Below the pieces are notes generated by a model. That model was not told the origin of the DNA. It saw nothing but the letters and a program-made list of their open reading frames with translations, and did no database searches. Positions 12,801 through 24,252 of a stretch of DNA of 64,000 nt are shown piece after piece. Positions within the stretch are counted from its first letter, which is position 1. The number at the start of each line of letters is the position of its first letter. Both the position numbers and the translations under genes were made by a program. The DNA is taken from NCBI GenBank assembly GCA_024305745.1, contig JAHRBS010000003.1, positions 1,054,001-1,118,000 of the forward strand. Reading direction: 5' to 3'. This DNA is from Polyporus tsugae (Eukaryota; Basidiomycota; Agaricomycetes; Polyporales; Polyporaceae).

Positions 12801-15800
12801 AACATCTGCAGAAGTACCCGGTTCTACTCGAGGCGATCTGCAACGAGACGACCGAAGGTAACCCTGATGTCGAGTTCCTCAAGGAAGCTATCGCCGCGAT
12901 CAAGAAGCTTCAGACCGTCGCGCAGCTGTGGACTTGGCAGAATGCAATGGGCAAGGGTCCCACTGGGAAACTCGAATGGCACAACCTCGTTGCCGAAGAC
13001 GTCCGCACGGAGCTGTCAAAACATGAGGTCAAGCGCCAGAAGTAAGCCGATCCTTGAAGGTGCAGTATCACAGTTGGCTGACACTAGTCAGCATCATCTT
13101 CGAAGTCATCAAGGGTGAGATGGACTATGTCCGTGATCTCGAGAACATAGAAGTGGTACGTTCATCTCCTAGGCGACCTAACATAGGCTTGACCCGCGCG
13201 ATAGATGTACGTGGGACCGCTGCGTGAGATGGACCCGCCGATCATCCCACGCGATCGGCTGGAGCAATTCATCCAGGAGGTATTCCACAATTACGCAGAG
13301 CTGCACGCGCACCATCGGCGGATGCTTGAGAAGTTGCACGAGATCCAGCGTGACGAGCACCCCGTCATTCGGAGCATCACGGCCGCGATCTACGATGCCG
13401 TGCTGAACTTCAGGGAGGCGTACATGGAGTACATCCCGAACTACCCAATCGCGGCTTACAGGATTGATGATGAGATGGCGAACAACCCTCAATTCCAAGC
13501 CTTCGTGGACGTAAGTCTTGTACTTACGCTAGCATCGTGCTCATTGTCTGACTGTGCTACCTTCTCCAGCAATGCACGCGGCACGCCGATGCGCACCGTC
13601 TGGACATGAAGAACTTCATCAATCGGCCTATCCCGCGTCTGCTCCGTTACGAGCTGCTGCTGAAGAATATCCTCGACGAAACGCCAGAAGGACACGAAGA
13701 CCGTGACTACATCCCACAGGTGCTCGACGTTATCAAGGCACTCGGCAAGGAGACGGAGCCCGGTGTCGTCTCAGCCAAACAGAAGGTCGAGGTTTGGCGC
13801 TACAACTCGAACCTTGTCTTCAAGAAGGAGGAGCAGATCGTAAGTTGTCGAGGGAAACGGTGCACTTCTCAGTCAGGGTCCGGAAAGCTAATGATGATGG
13901 CTAGGACATGGACTTGTTGAACGAGAACCGTTCGCTCATCCACACTGGCAAGCTCTTGCGTCAGCCTGATACTGGATTCGAATGGAATGGCTGGACTGAG
14001 CTGTTCGTTCTCTTGTTTGACAACTACTGTGAGTAGTCTTCGGATAGCTGAGTGTATTCAAGCGACTGATTTACCTGTTACAGTGGTCATGACTAAGCCG
14101 AAGGAAAAGGACGGCATCACCAAGTACCACGTCTACAGACGTGTAAGTATGCTCAATCTGACTTGCTCAGTGTCGCTTGCGCTGACATGCTCCGTTTCGC
14201 AGCCCATCCCGTTGGACCTGTTGACATTGGCAAACTTCACGGATCCTCCTACACAGCGCGGGAATAGCATCCTCCGTCTTGGTCGGTCCGAGCGACATGC
14301 AGGCGATATGGTTACTCCGACAGGCGCCGCCACATCCCCCGAGTCTGCGACCGACTCCCGACTCGTGTTCCCATGTACGATCCACCACAACGGTCGTCTG
14401 GGCGGCCTATACACCGTGTTCGCGGAGTCTCCGCAAGCCCGTAGCGAGTGGAAACAGAAGCTTGACGAGGCGATTGGGTTGAGGAAGGTCGTGCAGGACT
14501 CCAACAAGGTGTTCGAGATCGAGACGCTCAGCGCGGACACGTTCTTGGTGCCGTCGATGATGAACAACAACTCAAACACTTCATGGAGCCACGAGAACGC
14601 GTTCACCGGCAAGGTCACTTGCTCAGTTCCATTCAGTACGTAGTTTCCTTTACGAGGCAAGCAAGCAACTAAACGTTGTCTGCTTAGCCACTGCTGACGG
14701 TCGCGGTTTGGTCGCCATTGGTTGCGCCGAGGGCGTCTGGATCGGGTTCCGACACGATTCCCGATGTAAGTGCTTCACTACTAAGTGGCCACAGATGCAG
14801 GTCTAAATGGTTGTAACAGCGTTGCGTCGTGTGCTTCATCTCAAGATGGTCACTCAATGCGCTATGCTCGAGGACTTCGGTATCTTCCTCGTGTTGGCCG
14901 ACAAGGTGCGTGCTCCAGTGCTTCAGTCGTTAACCTCGAACATAAGCTAAACCGTTGGGTCTTGTAGTCCCTCTTCGCATACCATATAGAGGCGTTGGTG
15001 CCGTCGTCCCCCCAGAGTGCCAACACGTCCCAGACGCCTCAGAAGCTGAGCGGCAACAAGGACGTCCACTTCTTCAGCGTTGGCAACCTGAATGGACGAA
15101 CCCTCGTCATCTACATGAAGAAGAAAGGAGTACGTGTTTTTGCCTCCCGCGTTGTTACGCATCGTTGAGTCATTTGGCATAGTTGGACAGCGTGTTCCGC
15201 GTATTGGAGCCAGTCGTGGGGAAGATCAACGAGCGGTCGAAAGCCCCTCAGACGTTCGGTTCTCGTCTCGGCCTACGCTCCCAACGCTCGGAGTGGTTCC
15301 GGGTCTATAGGGTATACTCATTTCCCATCCTGAGCGATGAGCGAAAGCTGACCTTGTTCAATAGGACTTCTTCCTTCCTTCTGAAGCATTTGATCTCATC
15401 TTCCTCAAGGCGAAGATCGTCATCCTGTGCACCAAAGGATTCGAGATCATGGATCTTACTGAGTACGGGCCACTGCTCCATTTCCCTTCTCAGCGTCTGA
15501 TATCTCTCACAGCTTCAAGAGTGTCACGATTCCTCAACGGGACGACCCTCGACTTGAGAAGTTGGCCAAGCGGTGCGAGAGCTGTCGCCCTATGGGCATG
15601 TTCCGTTCTAGCAATGACGAGTTCTTGCTGTGTTACGATGGTAAGCTGATGGCCCAATACGTCTCCATGCACGCTAATGCCCACGTGTACGTAGAATTTG
15701 GTCTCTACGTGGATCGCCACGGGGATCCCAGTCGGTCTATGGGCACTATCGAGTGGGAAGGTACCGCCGAGCACGTCGCGTGGCACCCGCCATACGTCCT

Positions 15801-16191
15801 TTTATTCGACAGCCGCTTCATCGAAATACGACACGTCGAGACTGGTCGCCTCGCTCAGATCATACCTGGCAATGACGTGCGGTGCATTTGGGATGGGCGC
15901 GGCGTCACCGGTGCTTCTCCTGTTTCGCCAGCTCCGGAAGGATACGGCCAGGAGGCAATCTCGCAGGAGCCGCGTGTGCACGGTGTCATGAACGCCACCG
16001 ACGTCCCCGTCGGCCCAGGCTCGCGGGCGGGCCGTCCTGTCGCGCAACATGTCTTCGAGCTCATACCCACAATACCTCTTTATCTACCCGGGTCTCTTGC
16101 TTCGCCAGCACAATCAACGACATACTTCTCTCAGAACAACTCGCCGCCACACTCTCCACGCCTCAACCCCTCGCTGCCGTGGCGTTCATGA
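9885..16191 (+). CDS. ROM2: Rho1 guanine nucleotide exchange factor, Rom2-like, with two DH domains
   Basis: It activates Rho1-type GTPases at the plasma membrane in the cell-wall integrity pathway (known for Rom1/Rom2). The ATG at 9885 opens MSSVAAMQAPTPVDED. A long Pro/Ser-rich N-terminus (PPPPPPPPPII; SSGYGGPVNPP) precedes a DEP domain (LLSHIAVRLRDKVPRG, GISTNDRRAALQVARSLQSQ). Two DH segments follow in tandem. The first runs from NIIHKLIHKEKQYLRDLDTI to LKHFLSRPSEHLQKYPVLLE (about 12.2-12.9 kb). The second runs from NIIFEVIKGEMDYVRDLENI to MKNFINRPIPRLLRYELLLK (about 13.1-13.8 kb). A PH domain starts at ENRSLIHTGKLLRQPDTGFE and a CNH domain begins near ENAFTGKVTCSV and ends after the region GTAEHVAWHPPYVLLFDSRF. 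The gene has many introns and I fixed exon limits only approximately at the 5' end. The C-terminal tail is Pro/Ser-rich. Confidence 0.92.
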
Positions 16192-16605
16192 TGCCCACGA
16201 CTCGCGCTTCTGTACACATCACTTATCTGTATCGCACCCGCACATTCCCCTTACTTATTTGCACGCGGGTGCCCTAGCCATCCTTCCGTCGTTTGAGGAT
16301 ACGCGGATTCCGATGAGACACGTCTTGACAAGTATCTTATGTGGACCTAGATTTTCCCCTGTAATAACATGCCACATTCATTTCACAGTGTATCTCCCGT
16401 CGCTGCTCTCGACTGATCTTTTTTGCGCTTGATTGTTATGCAGATTCGGAAACCACTATTGTTGCATGTCCTTCTGGGATGCCGATGTGATGTTCCGTTT
16501 GTAGTCTGTGCCACCAAGTGCTATAAGGGCTTTTATGATTATGAGGTAGTTTTTCTTCGGATTCCTGGCACTCGTTTCCTACTCTTTCCACCATACACTT
16601 CCACC
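16192..16605. other. Short intergenic region after RhoGEF gene
   Basis: It should hold the RhoGEF 3' UTR and the promoter of the small basic protein. I see no coding motif. The frame of the next gene stays open back to 16423, but the upstream residues look non-coding. Confidence 0.45.
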
Positions 16606-16989
16606 ATGTCGACCCACAATGCCTCCGATGTGTGGTATCCCCTCTCCTTACCAGAACTTCCAACGTTTCACAAACCGCCGCCGCTAACCATCAGTGGCGA
16701 AGAGCTCGCGAAAATGGTGCCGCCCACGCCCACCATCGACTTCGACCTTTCTCGAGATCTCGCATCATCCGACGAAGAAATCGAGGAGGCCAAGGCGGAA
16801 CCGTCATGCAGAAAGTTGCACTCGCGGACCAAGAAGTGCCCAGCCAAGCCTGCAAAAGCGGCGGAGAAGCCTCCGCGCAAGCCGGACTCGACGCGCGGAC
16901 GAGCACAAAAGAAGCTCGCGGGTTCTGCACAGGCCAAGAAAGCGGCGGCAGCGCCCAGGCGGAAACCCGCGAAGAAGGCGAGGACATAA
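16606..16989 (+). CDS. Small basic Lys/Ala/Pro-rich protein, unknown function
   Basis: A single-exon frame of 127 residues. I chose the ATG at 16606 because it has a strong start context (CCACCATGTC) and because the in-frame upstream residues (back to 16423) look like translated non-coding DNA. The N-terminal half is proline-rich and acidic (ASSDEEIEEAKAEPS). The C-terminal half is strongly basic (CPAKPAKAAEKPPRKP, KKAAAAPRRKPAKKART), resembling a linker-histone tail or nuclear localisation region. No globular domain is seen. It could be a nuclear, DNA- or RNA-binding protein, but that rests only on charge and composition. Confidence 0.5.
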   Translation: MSTHNASDVWYPLSLPELPTFHKPPPLTISGEELAKMVPPTPTIDFDLSRDLASSDEEIEEAKAEPSCRKLHSRTKKCPAKPAKAAEKPPRKPDSTRGRAQKKLAGSAQAKKAAAAPRRKPAKKART

Positions 16990-17753
16990 GCGTCGCTGTG
17001 GTCTGTCATCGGCTTGGCGGATGTAGACCGAGCCTGAGGCCTGAGGCTGGTGGCTATCTGAACGTTCCGCGTTAACATATAATACATACTCAGCCAATAC
17101 TTAGCCATTTCTACCACTCTCTTCTCTCCCCATTATTCTGGTACGGACTTGAGTAGCTAGTCCCAGAATTGAATTGTTGTGCTTGCTTTCCTTTCCGAGG
17201 ACACGTCCGGGCTTTGCCGCCAGAGCCGAGTCACCAGCGTACCACGTGGCACCGTCAACTACTGGCAAGAATCAACTCCCATGACTGTCCGACCCCTCCC
17301 TGCAAAGCGGACTGCTCACTTGGGTCTAAAAAATATTCCCTCCGCACGCTGCCAGGGCGAATAACCGGAGTACGGGGCCTCTTCTTGTTTTGAACGATAC
17401 CTTCACAAGACCGCACAGCTAGTAGCCATCGGTGACCGCCGTTGCAAACCGTCACGACTCTGTCATGTCATCTTGTTTCAGGTCCTTTATAAATCCATGC
17501 TCTTGTCTCGCCGCTGATCAGATATCTTCTCTGCAGTCTGCATACCAGGTACTTGGCGGGCCATCCAGGGACCATGACACTGTTCGAGATACCCTGCGCC
17601 CTTGATATCATGAACGAACTATTCTGATCCATCGGGACTGACAGCCCCTTCAATGGTCTTCTTGTGAAGCCTTGTTGCCAATGCTCACTCCGACAACAAA
17701 AAGATCCCTTTCAACAATGGAACACACAGCGCTCCCCCGTAATCTTCGTCGAG
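16990..17753. other. Intergenic region upstream of P450
   Basis: No gene recognised on either strand. Frames such as 17468-17653 (-) lack any motif. An in-frame ATG at 17664 precedes the P450 start but the intervening residues do not look coding. Confidence 0.45.
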
Positions 17754-19889
17754 ATGGCATTGCTCACTGCGGCGTCAGCCTGTGCTATTGCGGCGATAGT
17801 TCTCGCCCTCCTCCTAACCCGCAACCGCCTACGGAAGAGTAGTTTACACCTTCCACCCGGCCCAAAAGGATTTCCCCTAATTGGGAATGTCCTTGACATG
17901 CCTCGCACTGATCTTGGGTCTCGGTTTGCACGCATGGGGGACAGACATGGTACGTCTGACGGTTGCGTCGTTCAAGTGATTCTGTGCCGGTGAGCATGCT
18001 GCTGACGGCCCTCTCATTCCGTACAGGAGACATCATTTACATGGATGTTCTCGGGCAGCGAATGATCGTGGTCAATTCGTACGAGGTGGCCAGCGAGTTG
18101 CTTGACAAGCGGTCTGCCACCTTCTCCGGTCGCCCCCAGCTAATGATGACTGAACTGTGCGTGCTTTCCATGAACATAGCTGTAAACACCTTTATCAATT
18201 TACAGCGATAGGGTCGGGATGGAATGGTTACTAGTTTTGATGCAGTACGGGAAGGAATGGCGTCGACATCGAAGGGCTTTCCATCAGTCGTTCCATTCCG
18301 AGGCAGTTGCCCAGTACCAGCCCCTCCAGCTGCAGATGACTGGACGTCTACTCTCTCGTCTTTTAAAGTCGCCCAAGAATATTGTACAACAACTGAACTT
18401 GTGCGTATTCTGAATTGTGTTTCGATCTTCGTCCTTCTGCCCTGAATGAGCGCTGCTTTCTAATCATCGAACACTCTGGCAGCTCGTTTGCGGCAACCCT
18501 CATGCGACTTGTTTACGGCATCGAAATTTACGAAGAGAATGATAAGTATTTCGCCATGGCGGAACGTGTGAGAGATATCGGGGAGGATGTTGCGTTCCCT
18601 GGGAGGTACCCCGTCGAGTTGATCCCGTGGTTGCGCTACCTTCCTTCTTGGTTTCCTGGCGTACACTTCAAGCGCATCGCTGCGAAGGCGAAACAAGAAA
18701 CAGAATCCATCCGCACCATCCTCCACGCAATCTCCACAAAGGCTTCCGTGAGTTTTTTATTTATTTATTCTACCTCGCCCGTGGCACGTTCCAGAAACGT
18801 TACACCTAACGCACTCCATGTAGGACTCGGGCTTGGCCAAGGATTCGCTCGTCACTCGGCTTCTTGTCTCTGCCAGTCGCGAATATCCACTCCTGGACGA
18901 CTTACAAGAATTCATCAAAGGGGTAACCACGACGGCATATGCTAGTATGGCTCATTTTAGTATCCCATTGTTTCGGCCCGTATTGACTACCCTCCGACTT
19001 ACAGCCGGCGTAGAGACGGTGACACTTGTTGACTCTTACGGGCTCACATGAGACTAATCTCGCCGTTTCCAGACGAACACGATCACGCAGGTATTTTTAC
19101 TCATGATGGTGATGCACCCGGACGTGCAGAAGAAGGCGCAAGCTGAGCTTGATGCGGTGGTCGGCGCAAGTCGACTCCCCCAGTTTTCGGACCGCGGTGC
19201 TCTCCCGTACATTAACGCTTTGATAACGGAGCTGTTCCGGTTTCACGTCGTCGCCCCGCTTGGGATACCGCATCGCACGACCGCCGATGAGGAGTACAGG
19301 GGGTACTATATCCCGTCTGGAACTATTGTTAGTCCCAATATCTGGTAGGCCACACTCCATCTTCGGTGTACCCGAAGACTCAAAATACGATATGACCTTT
19401 TAGGGCGATGTCGAGAGACCCAAATGAGTACTCAGACCCAGGGACATTTAACCCCGAGCGTTTCCTCGACCCGGACGCTCCGGTACGGGATCCGAGACGG
19501 TTCGCATTTGGCTTTGGACGAAGGTATTGTTCGAGTTCCGGTCGTTCCCGAGGTCTTTGTGTTTCACCGCTTCTAACCTTGTTTGGCAATGTTTTTAGGA
19601 TTTGTCCAGGGCGGCACCTGGCCGAAGCGACGGTGTTCATGGTGTGCGCTTCCATGTTGCACGTCTTTGACATCAAACCTCCTGTCGATTCAAACGGCGT
19701 GCCCGTGAAGGTCGAATACAAAGTAACCAACGATACGCTACTCCAGTGAGTTTTTTTTCAACGCAATGGCTGTCAGCCTAGTGATGCCGAGGACATTGCT
19801 GCAGACATCCTCAGTCCTACGATTATATGATCCGTCCCCGGTCCGCGGATGCTGAGCGTCTTGTTCGAGAAATCGATTGCTCTACTTGA
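17754..19889 (+). CDS. Microsomal cytochrome P450 monooxygenase (paralog 1)
   Basis: A heme-thiolate monooxygenase anchored in the ER. The N-terminal anchor (LLTAASACAIAAIVLALLLT) is followed by a proline hinge (LPPGPKGFPLIGN). Joined exons give WRRHRRAFHQSF (C-helix), TGVETTNTITQVF (I-helix oxygen-binding motif split by an intron), ELFR (ExxR, K-helix), FNPERFLD (PERF) and FGFGRR-ICPGRHLAE, the heme-binding loop whose Cys is the fifth iron ligand and which is split by an intron. The frame then continues through an intron after NDTLLQ to a last exon ending SADAERLVREIDCST with the stop at 19889. All family motifs are present, so it appears functional. It closely resembles the P450 at 35865-37962, with the same intron positions. 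Substrate is unknown; it resembles the CYP64-like P450s common in Agaricomycetes. Confidence 0.93.
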
Positions 19890-20186
19890 GCGACGGCTAT
19901 GTATGTACTGAGCTGACCACGGAATATACCGTTTGAATGTCTACTTTATAGAGGACAAATGATGTTCACGATAAAAGCAAAGCGGCATCGGCATAAGTGG
20001 CAACGGGCGGCCGCATCATTGCACAGTGCTTTAGACCACGCTTTTCGCTGTTGCAACCCGCAATTGTGCTCACCGTCAAAGCGGGGGGGATGTGCCACTC
20101 GGTATTCCCCACCGCACCCAAAGCGTCCGTCGCTCGGTATGCCAAGGTCCACCTGCCTATTCGCCTAGCAGCAGCCTCGTCGCAGC

Positions 20187-20193
20187 TATAAAA
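20187..20193 (+). promoter_or_regulatory. TATA box of the HMG-box gene
   Basis: TATAAAA lies 74 bp upstream of the ATG at 20267, in the correct orientation. The rest of 19890-20266 holds no coding motif. Confidence 0.55.
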
Positions 20194-20266
20194 CCGCATA
20201 CATTTCCACCAGTACCCTCGCGGACCACCTCATCCCCCACCGACACCTCGCCACCTAGCAGAGAAC

Positions 20267-21397
20267 ATGCCCCACACACGCCGACAGTCAGCGCCTTCGG
20301 ACTTCGACTTGGATGCGAGCGTCCTCAGCTCCCGCACGCCCTCCCCCGAGCCACCTGAACACATCCCCCGCCCGCCCAACTGCTTCATCCTCTACCGAGC
20401 GCACGTCTGGACGACGCGAAGGGAAGAAATCGAACGGATTCATGGCCCCATGACCATGGGTACATTCGGGACGTACATCGGCCCGATCTGGCAGGACGAG
20501 GCCCAGGACGTGAAGGACTACTGGGTGGCGAAGGCCGAGGAGGCGAAGCGGGAGCATATGAAGAAGTACCCGAACTACGAGTTCCGTCCCAACCGGGGGT
20601 CCTCCAAGAGGGACCACAAGCCCAAGCGTGCGCCCTGCAAGCCTCGGAAGGCCAAGTCTGCCGAGCGGAAGACGGCCACTCTCAGCCCGACGCAGAGGAC
20701 GATCGAGACGCGCTCCATGGTCCAGCAACAGCAGGCCGCAGCTGCTCGGACCGGTGCACAGGAGAGGAAGAGCATGGCGCGCGCGAGTCCCGCCGAGCTC
20801 ACGCTCGAGGCCGACATCGTCCAGTCGGAGGACGTGCGAGCTCAGAACCAGAGCACCTCAGCCGCCGTGGCGCAGTACTTCGACCAGGGGCCAGTCCAGC
20901 CCCGCCCTATCCCGGGAGGGGAGATCTCCCCGTCGACGGCTGGCCTGCTTCCTGTCGGAGGAGGGATCTTTCCACCCGGCATTGACCTGCTCTCTGCGCT
21001 CCTTGACCCAGCTTTCCCCGCTCACTGGCCGGCTCCGGACGCCAAGTTCGACTCCGGGAACTTCGCGCCCTCGGAGGCGGAATCGACGGAGCACGACCGC
21101 CCATCCCTCTGGGACTCGGATCTGCCGCTGTTCCCCCCGGAGATTCTCGAGGAGGGCGACTACAGCGGCGGTCATAGCGACTCGGAGATGTGGGGCGTTC
21201 CGCAGAACTTGGGCGACTGGCCGGCGAATCAGGTACGCAACTTCCAACCTGTGGGGTGTAAGGCGTTCAAGTTGACTGACTGCACGGTTCTGTGGAAACA
21301 GCCGACCTTCTTACCAGGGTTGGGATCCGATCCGTTGCAGCCGGCGGTTGACCCTGTGTTAGCGAACTGGCTTACTAGTGGTCAGTACCTTGGTTAG
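20267..21397 (+). CDS. HMG-box transcription factor (MATA_HMG-like)
   Basis: A sequence-specific DNA-binding nuclear protein. The HMG box spans about residues 30-100: IPRPPNCFILYRAHVWTTRR, then GTFGTYIGPIWQDEAQDVK and YWVAKAEEAKREHMKKYPNY. This is the MAT/Ste11-type box, with the signature RPxNxFILYR and the Tyr-rich end. A basic segment (SSKRDHKPKRAPCKPRKAK) follows and probably gives nuclear import. The C-terminal half is Pro/Ser/acidic-rich and may be an activation region. A 69 nt stretch at 21233-21301 has good splice sites (GTACGC to AACAG) and keeps the frame, so the protein is 353 residues if spliced or 376 if not. Such factors regulate mating, fruiting or stress genes in basidiomycetes; no other mating-type gene (homeodomain or pheromone/receptor) is in the window, so this is probably not the mating locus. 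Confidence 0.88.
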   Translation: MPHTRRQSAPSDFDLDASVLSSRTPSPEPPEHIPRPPNCFILYRAHVWTTRREEIERIHGPMTMGTFGTYIGPIWQDEAQDVKDYWVAKAEEAKREHMKKYPNYEFRPNRGSSKRDHKPKRAPCKPRKAKSAERKTATLSPTQRTIETRSMVQQQQAAAARTGAQERKSMARASPAELTLEADIVQSEDVRAQNQSTSAAVAQYFDQGPVQPRPIPGGEISPSTAGLLPVGGGIFPPGIDLLSALLDPAFPAHWPAPDAKFDSGNFAPSEAESTEHDRPSLWDSDLPLFPPEILEEGDYSGGHSDSEMWGVPQNLGDWPANQVRNFQPVGCKAFKLTDCTVLWKQPTFLPGLGSDPLQPAVDPVLANWLTSGQYLG

Positions 21398-21886
21398 CAC
21401 ATGGGACTGTTCCCGGAGCGCGGGGAGTGGAATGCATGAACGACTGATGGCGCATATAGCACCTGCGACGGTGCAATTTCGAATGACGACGGTCGTTGTA
21501 CTCATAGTGTACTAGCAACGCCAAGCTCCGCCCAAGAGTCTATACTTATGTACTCACTCGTTCGTGTATGCAATCATATGTCCTTAAGCTTATGCCTATT
21601 TCAACGTAGCTGCACCTCGCTCGTCAAAGCAGACGATGCGTCTCCGGGTTGCTGAACGATACCAGCCTAGCGTGTTTTCAAGCTATGCATTGCACGAAGG
21701 GCATATGGTACCGAGTGATACACTAGCCCCGTACAGCGAGCAAATGCTTATTACCCGTACATCACCTGACTCTCGTGTCACGAGAGCGTCGTGGTACAAC
21801 ACTTACATCGTACAACAGCAGCAACATCATCCTCTCCGCTCCACCACAACGTGGGAGCAGGGTGCCGGGCGCGGTCTTCGCTCTTC
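21398..21886. other. Convergent intergenic region
   Basis: It lies between the 3' ends of the HMG-box gene (+) and the permease (-). No coding motif was recognised. Confidence 0.5.
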
Positions 21887-24252
21887 TTAGAAGATGACCG
21901 CGGCGATTTTCTCGCCGATCGTGCGCGGGGGCACCTCCGGCACCTCAGTCTCCTCGACGGTCGGGATGCCGGTGACGAAGTCCATCTCCTCCGGCCGCCA
22001 GAATCGCGTCCGCTTGATGATCTTGTACGCGACGTAGAGTATGATGAAGAACGGGATGTTGATGTCTGCGGGAGAAAGATGAAATTCAGCTTCGGCGTGA
22101 GCATTGGGGGAGCGCAAGCAAGTAAAGGGGAGGGTTGGGGTGGGACACGCACAGGAGGTGAGGAACGTGGACACGTTGAACTTCCAGAAGACGGTGAAGC
22201 CGTTGATGAGGATGAAGATGAAAAGCCAGAACGAGCCCCAGTATGCGAGGTACGGCTGGAGCGGGTTCCAGTAGAGCAGTTTCTTGCGGTCGATGCCCTG
22301 CGCCTTGAAGCCCCGGTCTGAGTGCGTACATGCCGTCAGTGTCAGTCCGGAGCCGTTAAGTAAGACGGTGCAGACGGAGGTACGCACAGAAGAAGATGTA
22401 CGTGATGTTCATCGCCCACCAGCTGATGAACCCGCCGACGGCCGAAAGGCTGACGAACCAGTTGAACACTGTCGCGCCGCCCTCCGACACGTTCATGAAC
22501 GCGAGCAAGCCGAACGCGCTCGACGTGACCACAGCGACGATCGGCAGACCCGACTTCGTACAGTACGCGAAGAACTTGGGCGCCTGGCCGCGCACCGCAA
22601 GACCGTAGAGCACGCGCGACGCGCAGAAGAGGAACGAGTTGCCCGCGGAGAAGGCGGAGGTGAAAACGCCGGCGTTGATGATGTGCGGGAGGACCTTGAT
22701 GCCCGCGCGGGTCATGGCGATGACGTAGGGCGACTCGGCGGCGTTGCCGGTGCTGTGGAGCAGGTCCGGGTCGTCGTAGGGGACGACCATGCCGGTGATC
22801 AGGAGACCGAGCATCTTCGAGAGGCATCTAGTCAGTTACACTGAAACGTGGCACGGGCGGAATGAAGGGCGGCTCACGTAGAAGAGCAAGATACGCCAGA
22901 ACACACGACGGACGGCCTTCGAGATATTGCGACGAGGGCTCTGGGTCTCCGAAGCGGCACTATGAAGGGGGTGAGCACGGCCGTTGCGCATCTGTACCGA
23001 GGATCGAGCACGCACACTGCGACGAGCTCCACACCCTGGAAGGAGAACGCAGCCTGGACGATGCAGGAAAGAATGCCGAGGAACCTGTCGAGACCCGGCT
23101 TGTCCGGAGTGAGGCCGGCACCAGCCAGCGGGCCAGGTGTCTTCCAGTACTGCAGGAGGGGTATAGCATGAGCACGCCATCCGCGATAAACATCTCGCAA
23201 GCGGCTAGCCGAGATGCAAGATGCGGGGAAGGAGACACGAGGACGGACTTACATGGAAGCCGAGGCGCTGGTGGTTTGGACCCCCACCAAGGTCAATCAC
23301 CAAACCGGTAATGATCAGAATGGTGATCAGGGACACTGCAGGCGATTACGCAACCAAACACGGCGGTCATTATTGGACGTTCACAGGTGATGTCTACGGG
23401 TGGCGAAAGGACTCACATTTGATGAGGGAGAAGATGAATTCCGACTCCCCGAACCATTGAACACCGAAAATGTTGATTAAGCACGCTAAGAAGCATATCA
23501 CGGCGGTATACCCTGGTTGGTGGTTGGTCTTCCAAATGCCAGAAAGAAATTAAATAAATTCGAAAATCGGAGTGTGGAACTCCACAAAAATACTCACGTT
23601 GGTATCCCAAAACGTCAGCAAGAGTCCAGCAGCGCTGATCTCCACGGGAACGGAGATGGCATTTGTGTAAAAGTAATTCCACCTGTCATGGGAGCAAGCG
23701 CAGTGGATGTCACATTGGGCCAAGGAAGCGTTAAACAGGACACATGCTTACCCCAGTGCGAATCCGAACGCGGGGTCGACCCAACGCGCGGCGAAGTGCG
23801 GAAAGGTTCCGGAGATGGGTGCATGCGCGGTCATCTCCCCCACAGCGCAAAGTGATGCGTACGCGGTCGTCCCAACGAAGGCGTAGGCGATGAGAGCCCC
23901 GAGGGGTCCAGCTGCTTGAAGCGAAAGACCGGAACCCAAGAAAAGACCCGTGCCAAGCGTACCAGCGATCTAGCTCAGTTGAGCACACGACTTTGGAACG
24001 GAACACCAGGCGAGGGAGAGATGGAAATGGGGAGGCGGCGGCGCGACGGCCATTGGAAAAGACGTAGAACGGGGGACTCACAGCAATCATCTGGACATGG
24101 CGCTGTTTGAGTTTGCGTTGGACGCGGTCGAGGTCGACGGGGTCGAAGTGGTAGCGGTCGTCGGTGTGTGGGGCGACATAGTCGTGGACGGTGCCTTTCT
24201 CAAGGGAGCTCGTCCCGTCGGGATGATATCCATGCTCGCGTGAGTCGGCCAT
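21887..24252 (-). CDS. Amino-acid permease (APC superfamily, yeast-type)
   Basis: A plasma-membrane proton symporter for amino acids with about 12 membrane spans. The start is MADSREHGYHPDG at 24252. The cytosolic N-terminus leads to RKLKQRHVQMIA and, after an intron, GTLGTGLFLGSGLSLQAAGP, the family signature of the first membrane span, followed by GALIAYAFVGTTAY. Further blocks are WNYFYTNAISVPVEISAAG, GVQWFGESEFIFSLIK, FSFQGVELVAVAASETQSPR (conserved EL-x-A-xAAxE region; splice GT/GTGCGT joins it), FTSAFSAGNSFLFCASRVLY, FGLLAFMNVSEG and WNPLQPYLAYWGSFWLFIFI. The C-terminus (RFWRPEEMDFVTGIP) is cytosolic. About eight introns are needed and all give a continuous frame. Two TGATAA motifs upstream hint at nitrogen control by GATA factors. 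The exact substrate cannot be inferred. Confidence 0.93.

Noticed and set aside
20288..21275. Long alternate frames over the HMG-box gene on both strands
   Set aside because: Low-complexity shadows of a GC-rich exon; only the sense frame has the HMG box.
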